Positions 1 to 11,360 of a stretch of 64,000 nucleotides of DNA are shown piece after piece. Position numbers and translations under genes: made by a program. How positions within the stretch are numbered: the first letter of the stretch is position 1; each line of letters begins with the position of its first letter. The stretch comes from Mesostigma viride. Its lineage: Eukaryota; Streptophyta; Mesostigmatophyceae; Mesostigmatales; Mesostigmataceae. Under the pieces are notes generated by a model. It did not search any database, had not been told where the DNA came from, and was given only the letters and a program-made list of their open reading frames with translations. Location: contig RPFO01000104.1 of assembly GCA_009746045.1 (NCBI GenBank), positions 1,186,076 to 1,250,075 of the forward strand, written 5' to 3'.

Positions 1-483
1 ATCCTGTGCCTATGCGTGTGCAGTGTTCAAGTATGTCCTTGTGTACGTGTGTGTTGTCGTGCACTTGTATGTTCTAGTCGGTTCTGCAGGAGGGCATCAG
101 TGCGTACCCGCCTGCTATTGACCACAGCTTGTGTCTGGAGGGGTTTCAACACAATTTGTTCAGGAGGTGGGCGGGAGTAGAAGGGCACGGGGAGGGGGGG
201 GAAGGATCTTTTGTTCTTGGCCCCAGGTAGGCATGCTTGTTGCACCGCATGACCTTTTTGCGTCTTCTTTCCCACTGCGTGTTGCACGCTACAAGTGGGG
301 TGTCCCACCCCTGTGCTGCGTGTGCACCCCCCCCTGTCAGGTCACCCCCCCGTCAGGTCGCGTGCCCGTCATTATAGATACGTACGTGGTTGGATGGTGG
401 GGCTTTGGGCATGCACGCCCAACACATACGCTTATGCTTGCACCACACGTCCTGGCCTGCCTTGCTGTGCCTCCCTGGACCAG

Positions 484-3400
484 TTTGGAGGACTACAGCA
501 ACGACATGCCCATCATCATCCGCAAGGGGGAGAGCGTCAACGCCGTCGCGGTACGTCACATGGCCACCTGGCAGCATGAGTGCGCAGGTTGGTGCTCGTG
601 GTGTGGGTGCCTCTGCTGTGCCTGGCTGGGGGGATTCTTAACTTGGCCTGTATGGGGGGGGTGCGGGGGACTGGTGGAGAGGGGCCGTTATTTTCTTGCT
701 GATGAAACATGCCAGTATGAGGCTACGAGTGGAGACTAGCGTTGCGATGGGAGGCTATCGTGACAGTAGGAGGCCATGATCATGGTTGCATGGTCTCTCA
801 ACAAGCCTACTGGCTGCCCCCTCGTTCTCGTTCCCCCCTAACCCCCGGCGACACTCCTCGCGCCTGCAGAAGGAGGTTGGGCGCGTCGAGAAGGCGTCGG
901 CGCCGCGCAACTACGACTCCATGGGGTCCCTCGCGGACGACGGCGACCTGGACATGGAGGACAAGGTGGGGGCGGGGCGCGCACCCATGCAGACAAGTGC
1001 CCACAAGCGGCGCCCACGGACACAGGCACACACGGGCACAACTGCACGCGTGCGCGCATGGGCGCGCCATAGCACAATAGCGCGCAGTGCAGTCTGCTTG
1101 CCCATCGCAGGCATGCGTGCGCGCAGCCATCAGCATCTGGCAGCTCATCTGCCTCACAATGTTGTGAACGCCCTGTCGCCGCTGCCAGAGCACCGTGCAG
1201 GGTACCACGCAGGGGCACCCGCTTACCTGCGTGCTGCTCTGGCGCGCTGCAAAATAAACGCAACGCTGGCGCGCTGCCAAGTAAACATAAACATAATGCT
1301 GGCACGCTGCCGAGTAAACATAATGCTGGCGCGCTGCCCTGGTAACCAAATGCTGGCGCGCTGCCGTGCGATGGAGGTGAAGCAGGGGCACCTTCTGTTT
1401 CAGGGCAGCTCGGAGTGCCCGGTTGCTCGTGGGCTTGGGTTGCCCCACAGGAGGCCCCACGGGGGGGTGTCGGTTCCCTCACCTGGGGATTTTGGGAGTC
1501 TGTGGGAGAAAACGGGTGCGCCATGGCCCACACGCACTGCTTCCGCTGTCCCAGAAGGCGGCCTGATGACGTCTGCTCCATGCACCACTCCCACACTTGC
1601 TGTCCATAACACGTGACCCTGATTGCGACCATCCCCCCTTCCCCTTTGGGTGTGCGCGCACACCAGCGGCAGACTGGTCTTCTTTGCTAACCTCTTTCTT
1701 CCCCCTCTTTCTTCCCCCTCGTTCGTCCCCCTCGTTCGTCCCCCTCGTTCGTCCCCCTCTTCCTCCATGGGGTGCCCACCTGTTGGGACGGCAGGACACT
1801 CTGGGCGGTGCCAAGCAGGCGGAGGACTCGGCCGCTCTAGAGCTCAAGGTAACCCTATTTTTAGCCTTTCATTTAGCACCATTTTTAGCACCTTTTTAAG
1901 GGTTGGAGCTGAAGGTAGGGGAGTGGGGGAAGTGCACTGGAGCTGAAGGACATCCCATCACATTTGAGTAGCACCCATTCGCAGGTGGGCCGCTCTTGCA
2001 CTCATGATAGGGGACCGTATGTTCCGTACCTATTCAGAGCTGGGAGCTGACTGCAGGCTGGAGTAAAGTGCGCTGGCAAAAGGCAGGCAGGACTAGGGGA
2101 AGTGAACCTCTTAGCCAGCATGACCGGTGTCCCACCTGCTGGTCACTGTATTGTCACTTTATGGTATGCATGGCGGTGTTGCGGTGGGGGTTCTACTGGC
2201 GTGTCTATTCCAACCCTGGCCAAGCAGGCGGTCTCGCACCCTGCAGGGAACTGCATGTGGTAGGCGGTGGCAGGTACACGGGTCCACATAGCATGGGCCT
2301 CGCATAATCTGTCTTCTTCTGCATGGCTGGCAGTGTGTGCGTTCTACCCCACCCACCACACCCCGTGGGATGGGGGGCCTTTAAGCCGTGCACAGGTCTG
2401 CTTTGTTTGTTGGAGATGTCAGGGCCTCCCCTCGACCTAGTTCTGATAGCCGTGGGCTCTCAACCCTGGACCTCCCAACTCCCCCCTCCCCCCCCCACTG
2501 CTACTAATCACCACCCATCACCCCCACCCATCCCCCCCACCCATCACCCCCACCCATCACCCCGACCCATCACCCCCACCCATCACCCCCACCCCACCCC
2601 CACCCATCACCCCCACCCATCACCCCCACCCATCCCCCCCACCCATCGCCACCACCCATCACCACCACCCATCACCACCACCCATCACCACCACCCATCA
2701 CCACCACCCATCACCACCACCCATCACCACCACCCATCACCCCTACCCATCACCACCACCCATCACTCCCACCCATCCCCCCCACCCATCCCCCCACTCA
2801 TCGCCACCACCCATCACCACCACCCATCACCACCACCCATCACCACCTTTTCACATGCTCAGGCGTACGAGGCGCAGATGATGAAGCGCGTGTACGACGC
2901 GGCGGAGATGGAGATGCTGGAGGAGGGCGATGGCGACGTGACCTCCTCCACCGTACACGCGGGGGCCGACAGCGAGGGCGCGCTCATGGCGCGGCCAAAG
3001 ACCCGTGCGCGCGTGGTGGCTGACGACGACGACCTGGAGGACGATGATGTGGAGGTAGGGTGGATATAGTACAGTATAGTGACCGCGTGGTGTGCTATAG
3101 CGTATAGGGTGACCTGGAGGAAAATGATGGGGAGGTAGGGCGGATGTAGTACGGTATAGTGACCGCGTGGTGCGCTATAGCGTATAGGGTGACCTGGAGG
3201 ACGATGATGGGGAGGTAGGGCGGATGTACTGTCAGTATCAGCCGCATATGGTACAGTGACCGCTTGGCGAGGTACAGTGACCGCATGGCGAGGTACAGTG
3301 ACCGCATGGCGAGGGGGAGAGTGTAGGGTTATCTAGAGGATGGTGATGTTATCTGGAGGATGGTGATGTGGTGATACCCTGTATAGTAGAGTGACTGCCT

Positions 3401-4108
3401 GGCGAGGTACGGTTGGAGGACTGCCTAAATCAGATGCAGGACGTCAGGCAGAAGGTAGCCACGCAAGGGGAATCCTGATGCTACGGGGGGCACAGGCTGT
3501 AGAAAGTGCGGAAATGAAGCTGTGGTTTGCACTAGTTGCTGCGCCGCATGGCTGCATGCGCTGCTGACTGTACGTGACCCCCAGGTCTATGTTGTAGGGG
3601 GTGTTCATGCGGTGGTTGTCTAAGAGTTTTGGACATACTCTCATAGCATACACGGTGGGGTAGCACCCTCAGCTGTTGAATGATGGAGAGCAACCAGTCC
3701 AGCTAAGATATGGCCAGTATGACCTTAGGTAGCTTAGTGTGGCCAGGGAGCATTTGAGTACGATGAACATCAACGATGCTTTTGTACTGCTTCCTTTCGT
3801 AGTATCAATGAGACATGGCGAATTCCTTCGCGTGTCTTATCACCGCATCTGAACACATGCTCACATATGTGCCATCTTTTTCTTCAAAAATGCGTGTTGT
3901 GCTTCGTGGTGATGGTTTCTGTTGCCTGTCGGTCGGTCCTGCTGCTCTCTGGTGGTACTATGCTGCCCTCTGGTGTGATCGCGTGTGGCAGGAGCTCGAT
4001 GACGAGGAGCTTGATGAGGACTACTACGAGGAGGACGAGGATGTGGATGAGGAGGATGAGGACGAGGACGTCGACGATGTGGATGAGAGCCTGGACGACG
4101 AGATCTGA
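484..4108 (+). CDS. 3' part of a multi-exon host gene for an acidic-tailed protein
   Basis: I do not recognise the family. Five exons join with GT..AG borders, every junction in phase 0: about 484 or 491-550, 870-965, 1795-1848, 2863-3054 and 3992-4108 (TGA). Exon 1 holds MPIIIRKGESVNAV. Exon 2 holds KEVGRVEKASAPRNYD and an acidic stretch. Exon 4 holds AYEAQMMKRVYDAAEMEML, an amphipathic helix, then KTRARVVADDDDLED. Exon 5 is almost wholly Asp/Glu with a few Tyr/Val and ends in SLDDEI. The gene starts left of the window. Long acidic tails are common in nuclear chaperones and chromatin or ribosome-biogenesis factors, but nothing here fixes that role. Introns are long and filled with simple repeats. 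The consistent phase and codon-like composition make the exon chain fairly safe. The first acceptor is uncertain (CAG at 481-483 or GAG at 488-490). Confidence 0.6.
1235..1372 (+). repeat. Intronic minisatellite, about five units
   Basis: Imperfect tandem copies of a motif built on TGCTGGCGCGCTGCC followed by an A-rich spacer such as AAGTAAACATAA. It lies in the intron between exons 2 and 3 of the acidic-tailed protein gene. No coding role is visible. Confidence 0.7.
1690..1762 (+). repeat. Pyrimidine-rich tandem repeat near a 3' splice site
   Basis: Tandem CTTTCTTCCCC and CCCCCTCGTTCGT units form a C/T-rich block about 35 bases upstream of the acceptor at 1793-1794. It may act as an extended polypyrimidine tract, which is an inference. 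Confidence 0.6.
2480..2848 (+). repeat. (CACCCATCACCC)-type microsatellite in an intron
   Basis: Nearly pure tandem CACCCATCACCC and CACCACCCAT units fill about 370 bases directly before the acceptor of exon 4. The apparent long open frame here (Pro, His and Thr repeats) is a by-product of the repeat, because the reading frame only becomes gene-like after the AG at 2861-2862. Confidence 0.85.
3031..3225 (+). repeat. About 80-bp tandem repeat that copies an exon end and its splice donor
   Basis: A unit beginning GACCTGGAGGACGATGATG and running through GGAGGTAGGG into GTGACCGCGTGGTG recurs at about 3031, 3110 and 3190. The first copy holds the end of exon 4 and its donor at 3055. The later copies repeat the coding stretch and the GAG/GTAGGG donor, giving two extra donor-like sites within the intron. 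Further short GAGGTACAGTGACCGC copies follow to about 3310. Confidence 0.75.
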
Positions 4109-4440
4109 GGCATCCATAAGAATAGCTTGTTTGAGGCCGCAGGGTGGGCCGTAGTTTGCTGATTGAGGCCATGTAGGCCAGTTGATGGGTTGATGGCTTC
4201 TGTAGCAAGCGGTAGTGGGGATGCAGCACGGTACGCAACGGACCACAACATGGTTGCTTTCTAAATCCCAGTGGCGCCATGGGTATGGAGGGTGCCTTGG
4301 CTGGTATCAGCCAGCACGAATATCATGAATAAAGCGCACATCCGTCATTTATAAAATACTGCGTGGTGCCAAAATGGCTGTGTCTTTCAAGTCCCAGTTT
4401 GTGGCCAGTAGCGACCTAAGTGGGCACGTGGCGGGGCCAC
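4109..4440 (+). other. 3' flank of the acidic-tailed protein gene
   Basis: No coding region is seen. An AATAAA lies at 4328-4333, about 220 bases after the stop codon, and is the only evident polyadenylation-like signal. After about 4440 the sequence turns into LINE-related debris. Confidence 0.35.
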
Positions 4441-4539
4441 TGTTGGAGCAATAACAGGATTAACGGTGCGGTAAGTGCACGCCCTCCCTTTGGGTTGCAC
4501 ATTAGCAATGAGGATTTGTACGGTGATTTACCATATGTT

Positions 4540-5640
4540 TCCCTCATTCTTAGGCACGGGCGCCTGGGCCTAGCTGGGCACCTGGCCCGCACAGATCAGG
4601 TAGACACAGATCAGACAGACTAGCTGGCACCAAGCCCGCACAGCCCGGGCGTTTTGTCCTCACGTGGCATGCCCCAGGCTGCGCGCGCGCCGCCCTGGCC
4701 GTCCTCCATGGACTTTTCACAATATGCTAGGCATGGACATATGTGCTACCCGCAACGGGGCGGGCTCACGCCCGGGGAGCCCCCTGGTTTGTCTGTAATA
4801 TGGAGGCAGATGACGTGTAAAGATAGTTGGCAGATCGACTCCGCGCCCTTGCGTGATAGACAAGGAGAAATGGGCTGCCATCTGCGATACCTGTTTTCTC
4901 TCCATGGGCTCCACGTCCCATTGCTAGCCAGATTTGAGGTCCGCGGGTGGAGGTTATTGCCCCTGAGGATAGCCGCTACACGTCTACCGCCTCGATGTCT
5001 GCCATGACCGTAGAGGACAGCTATCCCCCTCTAGTGACAACTATACGCCCAGCCGGCATCCGCTGGCCCGGCCAGCGATGCTCCTCCCACCCACACCCGG
5101 GCGGACCTGCTTAAGCACCACACCACCTCCACCGCCTCCACCTTTGATCGCTGCACAGCTCAAGCAACAAACGCTCGACCTCCGCGATGAGGCCGACCTC
5201 ACCCAGCGCAGCCACAATGTCATCGTCAAGCACTTCGACCACCCGGCAGGTGAGAACTCGAAGTCTCTTGCCATAGCGTTTAAGCGTGACATTTTAATTT
5301 AATGCAACTCACTGGTGAGCTGCGGATGTCCGCTGTCCGCCTTCCCGGCGCGCGGGATAAGGCTGGCCTGGCCCCCGTGCTCCTCGAACCATTAAGTACA
5401 TGGCGGATAAGCTGTTGTTTCATGCCGCCAGAAGCTCTCGGGGACTTCCTACACGCTGGACGACGACTTGACCCTGGCACAGCAACAGCGGCGACGGGGG
5501 CTATGGCCGACCTACCTCCAGCGCCATCAGAGCGCCGGGGGGAAACCGGTATACTGGAGGGGGGCGGTCATCCACGTCGACCACAAGCCCTTGCACGCGC
5601 CCCCTGCCACCCCAGCAAACCCAGTCGGCTAGGGAATGTA
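4540..5640 (+). pseudogene. LINE remains: ORF2 scrap and degraded ORF1 C-terminus
   Basis: Near 4560-4620 the plus strand reads GHLARTDQVDT, matching the ORF2 segments LARTNQVDT (about 16005) and LAHTSQVDT (minus strand, about 6180). At about 5090-5632, reading through several frame changes and stops, the sequence parallels the LINE ORF1 at 48895-50193: LTLAQQQRRRGLWPTYLQ, then KPVYWRGAVIHVDHKP, ending at a TAG at about 5630. ORF1 proteins of L1-like LINEs bind the element RNA. This copy is clearly dead. Between the two scraps (4650-5000) I see no recognisable coding sequence. Confidence 0.6.
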
Positions 5641-5713
5641 TAACAGTAGTGTAGATTAGTCAGGCTTAGCCTAGCACGTGACTCACAAATACGCGCATGT
5701 GCGCCTATAATGG

Positions 5714-6692
5714 GACTCCCCATTAAATTAAATTAAATTAAATTACTTTATAACATGACTCCGTTGGGAGATCATGTAGCACATATTCCTTGCTGGATGG
5801 ATGGAGGTGGGCGAAGCCGCGGAACCGAACTAAGCTAACTCTAAGCTGATCTAGTCTAGAAAACCTTTAACTACTCTACTCAGCAAAGCGCCCCTTCCGC
5901 TTGGGGGGAGGAGGCTTGCCCACAGGGGCCGCTGGGGTGTGAGCCTGGACAATCTTTTGCCACCTCTTCTTGTTCTGCATAGCAGTCCAAGCAAGAGAGA
6001 GGGAGTGAATGCGGTGTTCAACTGAGCTAGGACCACTACGTCGGCCAGCAACATCTGTGTGTAGTTCATGGCAGGTTTACCCTGCAGCTTTGAATGTCCT
6101 TGGGGCCAGGCCATGTCAGGATATGCCGCCCTGGTTGGCCAAGCCGCTGGGGGCCGGCCAGACTAAGGGCGGTGTCTACCTGACTGGTGTGAGCAAGTCC
6201 AGCTTGGCGGCCAGAGTGTCCTGTCCATGCCTCGGCGCCATATGTACTCACCGTGAGGACTAGGACCTTAATTGAAGAGCATACACTTGCGGTGCTCGCC
6301 CAGGTCCTTCGAGTGCCACTTAGGTTTTGAGCGAACGAAGCCTAGCCCAGGCCAGGCCAATGCGGATGTCCACATCGTCGGCGGTGTATAGGAGCATGCT
6401 CCCCAGCAGTTTGAAGCGATCACGAAACAGGACCTCGGCCGTCCCGTCTAGCAGCCGGGGCCGCGGCGGGGCACTCAGCAGGCGGAGCCCTCATCATGCA
6501 GAGAGCAGGACACGGTTGCAGAACGCCAGCAGAAGCTCCCGCACCGCCAGGTCAGGCGGGTCTTCAGCAGCTCAGCCGAAAGGTGGTCGGCACCGACTGC
6601 CGCGTCGTACCACAGGGGAGCAAGGGCGACGCCCAATTCCTCCAAAGTGAAGGGGTGGACGACGTCGTTGGTGGCAAGGCAGCCCCTCCTTC
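5714..6692 (-). mobile_element. LINE, 3' half: degraded RT, ORF2 C-terminus, 3' UTR and tail
   Basis: Minus-strand remains of a non-LTR retrotransposon. From right to left: an RT start at about 6660-6570 (FTLEELGVALAPLWYDAA.., the usual LINE pattern before palm motif A); then DVDIRIGLAWARLRSLK and STYGAEAW, as found after the RT in many LINEs; then GRHILTWPGPKDI, MNYTQMLLADVVV and a Lys/Arg-rich C-terminus with MQNKKRWQKIV ending near 5885. Several frame changes and stops show decay. The 3' UTR ends with the hairpin CTCCCAACGGAG (5759-5770) and a TTTAA-repeat tail (about 5721-5745). The 5' half continues at 8463-9936 beyond an inserted TIR element. Confidence 0.7.
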
Positions 6693-8462
6693 CCTAGTGT
6701 CCAAAAACCAAATGTCCTCATTTGAGGACATAGTCCTCGTTTGAGACGGGGGGGGTCAGAGGCGCGGTTTTGGCGCCAAATTTGGTCCTAGGGTCACTTG
6801 GTGGGTTTTGGCGCGAAACTGGGATAGGTACTGAGCGCGCCAAGCCCCTGGGGTCGACAGGGGTCGACCGTACCTGGAAAATATGAGGCGACGAAAAGTA
6901 CCTACAATAGCAAGAACATCGCAATGCAATCGAGTGTTTTGTCGAGTGGCGGCTATGGGGTCGTGCCAGTTCCGAGGCTTGCCTGAATGTTATAGGGCAT
7001 TATTTTGCCCCGGACGAAGACAGCATTTTAGATCGTCATCTAGTGATTTCGAAGATGCTATTCTTCACGTGCAGGTGCTTTGTATATGTCGAAAATTTTG
7101 TTCATGAACGGATTTTGGCATTGTTGAAGAAAATCTGAGAGCTACGTAGATCGCATGATAGGTCAGTTCGCAGTTCGGTTTTACAATTTCTTTTTCCGCC
7201 CAGGCGCTGCGGATATCGCGAGTATGGGTTATGGTACGCTTCTGGGCTTATGGGCGACATGGGGAGAAGAGGGACCTGGGCAGTTGCATGCGTCAAAGAG
7301 TCTCTATTTTTTCGTCGTGATGTCGCAGTCGCGCCTGGCGAAAACCAGGGCGAGCGCGAGCCATATTTTTCTTTTGCCGCAAGGCTGGGTGCTTCCCACG
7401 CGTCACCGTCCTTTAATATATATTTCTTGAGCTGGCCCGCGCAGCTGGCGGCCTGGGCGCACGTCAAGAGCAAGGTTCCGACTGTCATTCTCAACCGCAT
7501 CGTTCTAAGTAAGCGTGTTAAGCGGATTGTAACCTATAACTCTCGCAGACGTGATCATTCCGGTTGCTTTCAATGCCCAACTTCGTGGTTTTGATTACGT
7601 TTATGTCCGGGGAATAACGGAAGTTTGCTGGGCAGTACTTTCTTTTCCCGCTGCGTCACTGAAAAGGTAAACGGCCTTGCGTTATCAAAACAGCAGCGAC
7701 TAGAAAGTCGCTGTGCTTAATTGCGATGTGGTAGTTTGATTCAACACATATACTGCCTTGTTGCTGAGAAGTTTTTCAAGGCTTGCTGGTATGTTGCCCA
7801 TATGTTTCTAATGCTTCAACTCATGTCCAAGTGATCAAGACAGGCTTGGAAACTTGAGCTTGTCATGTTTACATTGTGCTTGTGTTACAACTTGTGCCTC
7901 TTTGCAGTATATGTTTCATATATAACGTAAGGGTTCAGCATCATGGTTTAGCACCGTGGTGGCAGCCGAGCCTCTACCAACGATCATGGACCTAACCTTG
8001 GCGAGTATTTGCTTCATATTTCACTCGTTGGACTGAGCTAGCTTTACACCTGCTGTATGGCCTGCACCATGGTCCCTGGTTGCCAGTTACATTTTGTCCC
8101 CCCACCCTGGCCGGCTGCAGGGTCTAGGACTGCGAGGGTGTAACATAGACATGTTGTGGGCACCCTGGGTGCATGTTCAGGGCCAGCCATGACCTGGCCA
8201 TGCCTTCTTTCTTGGCATATTGTTGACTTGAGTGCTATTTGGTCACTCGCGTAGCGACCCCCCTGCATTCATAAATCGTAAACAATTATACAATGAGCAT
8301 ATTTCATGGATGTTAAGCATTGCAACTCTTGAACATATCATAAATGAACATGGTTCCATACCGTACCCATGGATGTGTTGACATGTGTTAGTTATTACAA
8401 ATGGTATCCATGCTTAAAAATGTCCTCATTTGAGGACATTTTCTTGGTGATTAGACACTAGG
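6693..8462. mobile_element. Non-autonomous TIR DNA transposon, 1.77 kb
   Basis: Ends are inverted repeats: CCTAGTGTC..ACCAA at 6693-6711 and its complement TTGGT..GACACTAGG at 8444-8462. Just inside each end is the same near-palindrome TGTCCTCATTTGAGGACA (6713-6730 and 8421-8438). The element splits a LINE ORF2: endonuclease and linker lie to the right, RT to the left. Internally there are GC-rich TTTTGGCGCCAAA-like motifs (6766-6815) and unrecognised short ORFs, for example plus strand 7250-7594. No transposase was recognised, so it is probably mobilised in trans. A target duplication could not be defined with confidence. Confidence 0.65.
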
Positions 8463-9936
8463 CGGGGACTTGGTAACCCGCGGCCGAGGAGGGGGGCGCA
8501 GGCGGCGCGGGGTTTCCCGCAACACCGAGACGGGCGGCCGTCTCGGGGTGAAGCGGCGGGGGGGGGGCGTGAGCCCCACGTGTCAAGGAAACATTGTGGG
8601 CCAACCAGCGGTCAAGGCTGACCGGCGCGCCACGCCGTATGTCCCATGTGTGCTCCACCGGGGTGCGCTGCCGCCGGCCGCCGAGCCGGTTAAGGTGGTA
8701 CCACATGTCCTTGCCCTGGTTGCGAGCTTGGCAGGCCTTCATTTACATCCGCGATGCACTGGGCCTTTTTGTGTCATGAGCACGTGCGTAGGCCTCCACA
8801 AAGGCGGCCTTGAGCACCGGTTTCAGCAGGCTGCGGGGTCCCAGTTACGCTTGAGGCGATGCCGCGGCCAAGACCTTGGGGTCCTGGTGGTAGAGCGGGC
8901 CGGGGCGTCGACGGGGCATGACCGGCAGGTGCCGGACCGCCAGCAACGGGGCGCGGGCCGCAAAGCCCGCAAAAATGGCAGCGTTAGGAGCACCCTGGGC
9001 CCCGCGGCCAGCACGTCGACGTCCGCCTGGGCGTCCAGGCCGCCAGGTACGCCTGTCGGCACCGGTTCCGCTCGTGCTCGGCGTCCGTCCAGTCCTCAGG
9101 ATCCCCATGGATCGGGCGTAGCGCAGACCATTCAGGACGGGCCACTTTATTGGGCGCAGCGCTTGGGGGCGTACGTGGAACCGGAGCCGAATGGCCGCAC
9201 GCACCAACTGCATGGTGGTCAGAGCACACCGTGGGTGGGTCGAACACTCGAGTATCCTGAGAACCGAAGTGCACCTGGGCTGCCGTACCACCACGTAGTC
9301 ATGCAGACGGGCCTCAGTGATGGTCGTTAGGGCCCCGAAAAGTGACCAAGTCCTGTGAGGGACCGCGTTGGAAGTGGCAGTTGACAGCAACCATCCCGCT
9401 ATCCCGCAAAAAGGCAGAAAACAAGGAGGTGTTGTCGTTAGCAGCCGTGCCGGCAGCAAAGCGACTGCCAGCAGTGCCCACGGGGAGCGTGGCGTTGGCG
9501 TCGAGCAGCAATTAACCAAGAAGTGGCGGGCCGGGGTGCCAGGCCCCCTCAAGGCTATGCAAGTTCTCGAAGAACTTCTGGCATTCCAACTGGGGTAGAC
9601 CACTATGGGGTGCGTATAACCCACCCCAACCGTGAGGTGGTGCTTAGACCGCCCCAGCGCCCCTCAACTGAGGTGTTCAAATGTGCCACCATAAGGCGTG
9701 GGGTTAGAAACTCAAGCGTGCTGTCAGAGGCTGGCCGCTTGCAGCTGCCAACACAAAAGGCCAACACCACCTTGGCCTGGCGTCCCACTGCCAGCAAAGT
9801 AAAAACGCCAACCGTCTGCCAGGCGATCAGTGAGCACCGTGCCAGGACGGGAGGCCCCGTGCGACGATGCTCCTGCAGTGACGCCTAGAATAGACACACG
9901 GTGTGCAATTGTGCAAAAGGCAACAAGCTCCTCCAC
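8463..9936 (-). pseudogene. LINE, 5' half: degraded AP-like endonuclease and linker of ORF2
   Basis: Read from right to left on the minus strand: WRFYFAGSGTPGQGGVGLL (about 9800) resembles the GGVGLL core of LINE endonucleases; MLLDANATLPVG (about 9505) resembles the GDFNA motif; LHDYVVVRQ (about 9295) resembles the iDYv motif near the domain end. A linker with MWYHLNRLGGR (about 8700) precedes the RT, which lies beyond the TIR element at 6693-8462. Stops and frame changes are frequent. The endonuclease would nick target DNA for target-primed reverse transcription; this copy cannot work. Confidence 0.55.
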
Positions 9937-9943
9937 CCGGTTA

Positions 9944-10207
9944 CTAGCTATGGTCGCTATCTGCTAGCAATGTGCGTACGTTGAGGGCCAAGGATGCCTG
10001 CTGGCCCAACAGGGGAGAACGAGGAGGGGAGATGGGGGTGGATGCAGCAGAAGATGGGGGTGGGGATGGAACGGAGGGGAGGGAGATGGATGGAATAGTG
10101 CTTTTCATCGCATGGAGCTTGTCCTGCAGGCGAAGGATGCGAGCCTGCCGCCTGCTCTGGGTATTCGGGGATGATTGCGCAACGCAGAGGTGTAGATAAT
10201 CTAGCAT
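9944..10207 (-). pseudogene. Possible end of the LINE first ORF
   Basis: An 87-codon open frame ends 8 bases upstream of the endonuclease ORF on the same strand, where the end of ORF1 would be expected. It contains a Ser/Pro-rich stretch (PSVPSPPPSSAASTPISPP) and no recognised domain. The CACTA-type element begins 17 bases further right (10224), so the LINE 5' end is missing. Confidence 0.3.
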
Positions 10208-10244
10208 GCGTCATGTACTGCGACACTAGGAACTCGGCTTTGAG

Positions 10245-10552
10245 AATGGGTGAGAAATGGTGAGAAAAAGGGTGAGAAAGGTGAGAAAAAGGGTGAGAAA
10301 TGGGTGAGAATGGGTGAGAAAGGTGAGAAAATGGGGTGAGAATGGGTGAGAAAACACGTTTCTCACCCGGGTGAGAGTTGCCCCAAAAAGGTGAGAAAAG
10401 GAAAAAAACGTGAGAAAAATCTCAAAAAACAGGAGGTGAGAAACGTGAGAAAAACAGGAGGTGAGAAACGTGAGAAACGTGAGATAAAACAGGACGTGAG
10501 AAAAGTGAGAAAAACAGGACGTGAGAAAAGTGAGAAAACACAGCGCTGAGAA
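10245..10552 (+). repeat. Left subterminal GTGAGAAA array
   Basis: More than 20 copies of GTGAGAAA or GGGTGAGAAA with short spacers, all in the same orientation except for the symmetric TTTCTCACCCGGGTGAGA near 10355-10376. They are probable transposase-binding repeats of the CACTA-type element. Confidence 0.75.
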
Positions 10553-11360
10553 ACACACCCATAATGCAATATGGTGGCAGCCACATGCACGCAGTGCCAG
10601 TAACAACCGCACTGTTCAAAACAGCACGAACAATCAAAATCTTTTCATTATAATGTTAAAATAATAAATGTTTATAGCCGTCAAGAACCCATTAAATCAT
10701 ACTAGCTACTCAGCGGCGAAATTCTGGAATTGTAACCATTGATCATTTAATGAATCATCTATACAACACTGTTATGGCTTTATGACACATCCGTCATTGC
10801 CTTTCATCAAATACGATGACAGCTGGTTAACAAATCTGGTCGCTTGCTAGGGCATCATGCTGACCGCTCCCATTTCATTCTCGTGGTGCCTGCATGAATC
10901 CAAGCAAACCGCGACACAATATGCAAGAGAAAAAAAAGATATCAGATCCTTGACATAGACATCACCATTCTACAAGGAAGAGCTCACCAGCACCTAACGG
11001 TCCAATCATGCAGCAAATGTGTAGAACACGATTTATGACCCAACACTCACTCTTATGGCAAAGCAGCCCATACACATGAATCACACCGGCCATGCGCCAG
11101 ATGTCATCACACGAGCAATTAAGCCACAACGTTGTCGTCGGATCAGAAAGCAACAAACGTGAAAACGCTAGCGGCCCAAATCTGAGATTCCGCGGAACAC
11201 AGAAAATAAGAAAGCTCAGAAGCTACCGGAAGGGATCGAACATAGGACCTTTGGCATGATTTCGCGGCTGTGTGAGTCTCCTGATCCGAAGGCATCTCAC
11301 TTAATTAACGTTTCGAAACAGCCAAACTGCGAAAAATCTCTTACCGGAGAGGGGTGCCAA

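Noticed and set aside
2323-2860. Pro/His/Thr-rich ORF as an extension of the downstream exon
   Set aside because: It is a microsatellite; the acceptor AG at 2861-2862 marks the real exon start.
5851-6114. Internally deleted chimeric LINE joining its 5' and 3' ends
   Set aside because: Comparison with 48.2-50.3 kb shows that this is one continuous ORF2 C-terminus; the other copy is the interrupted one.
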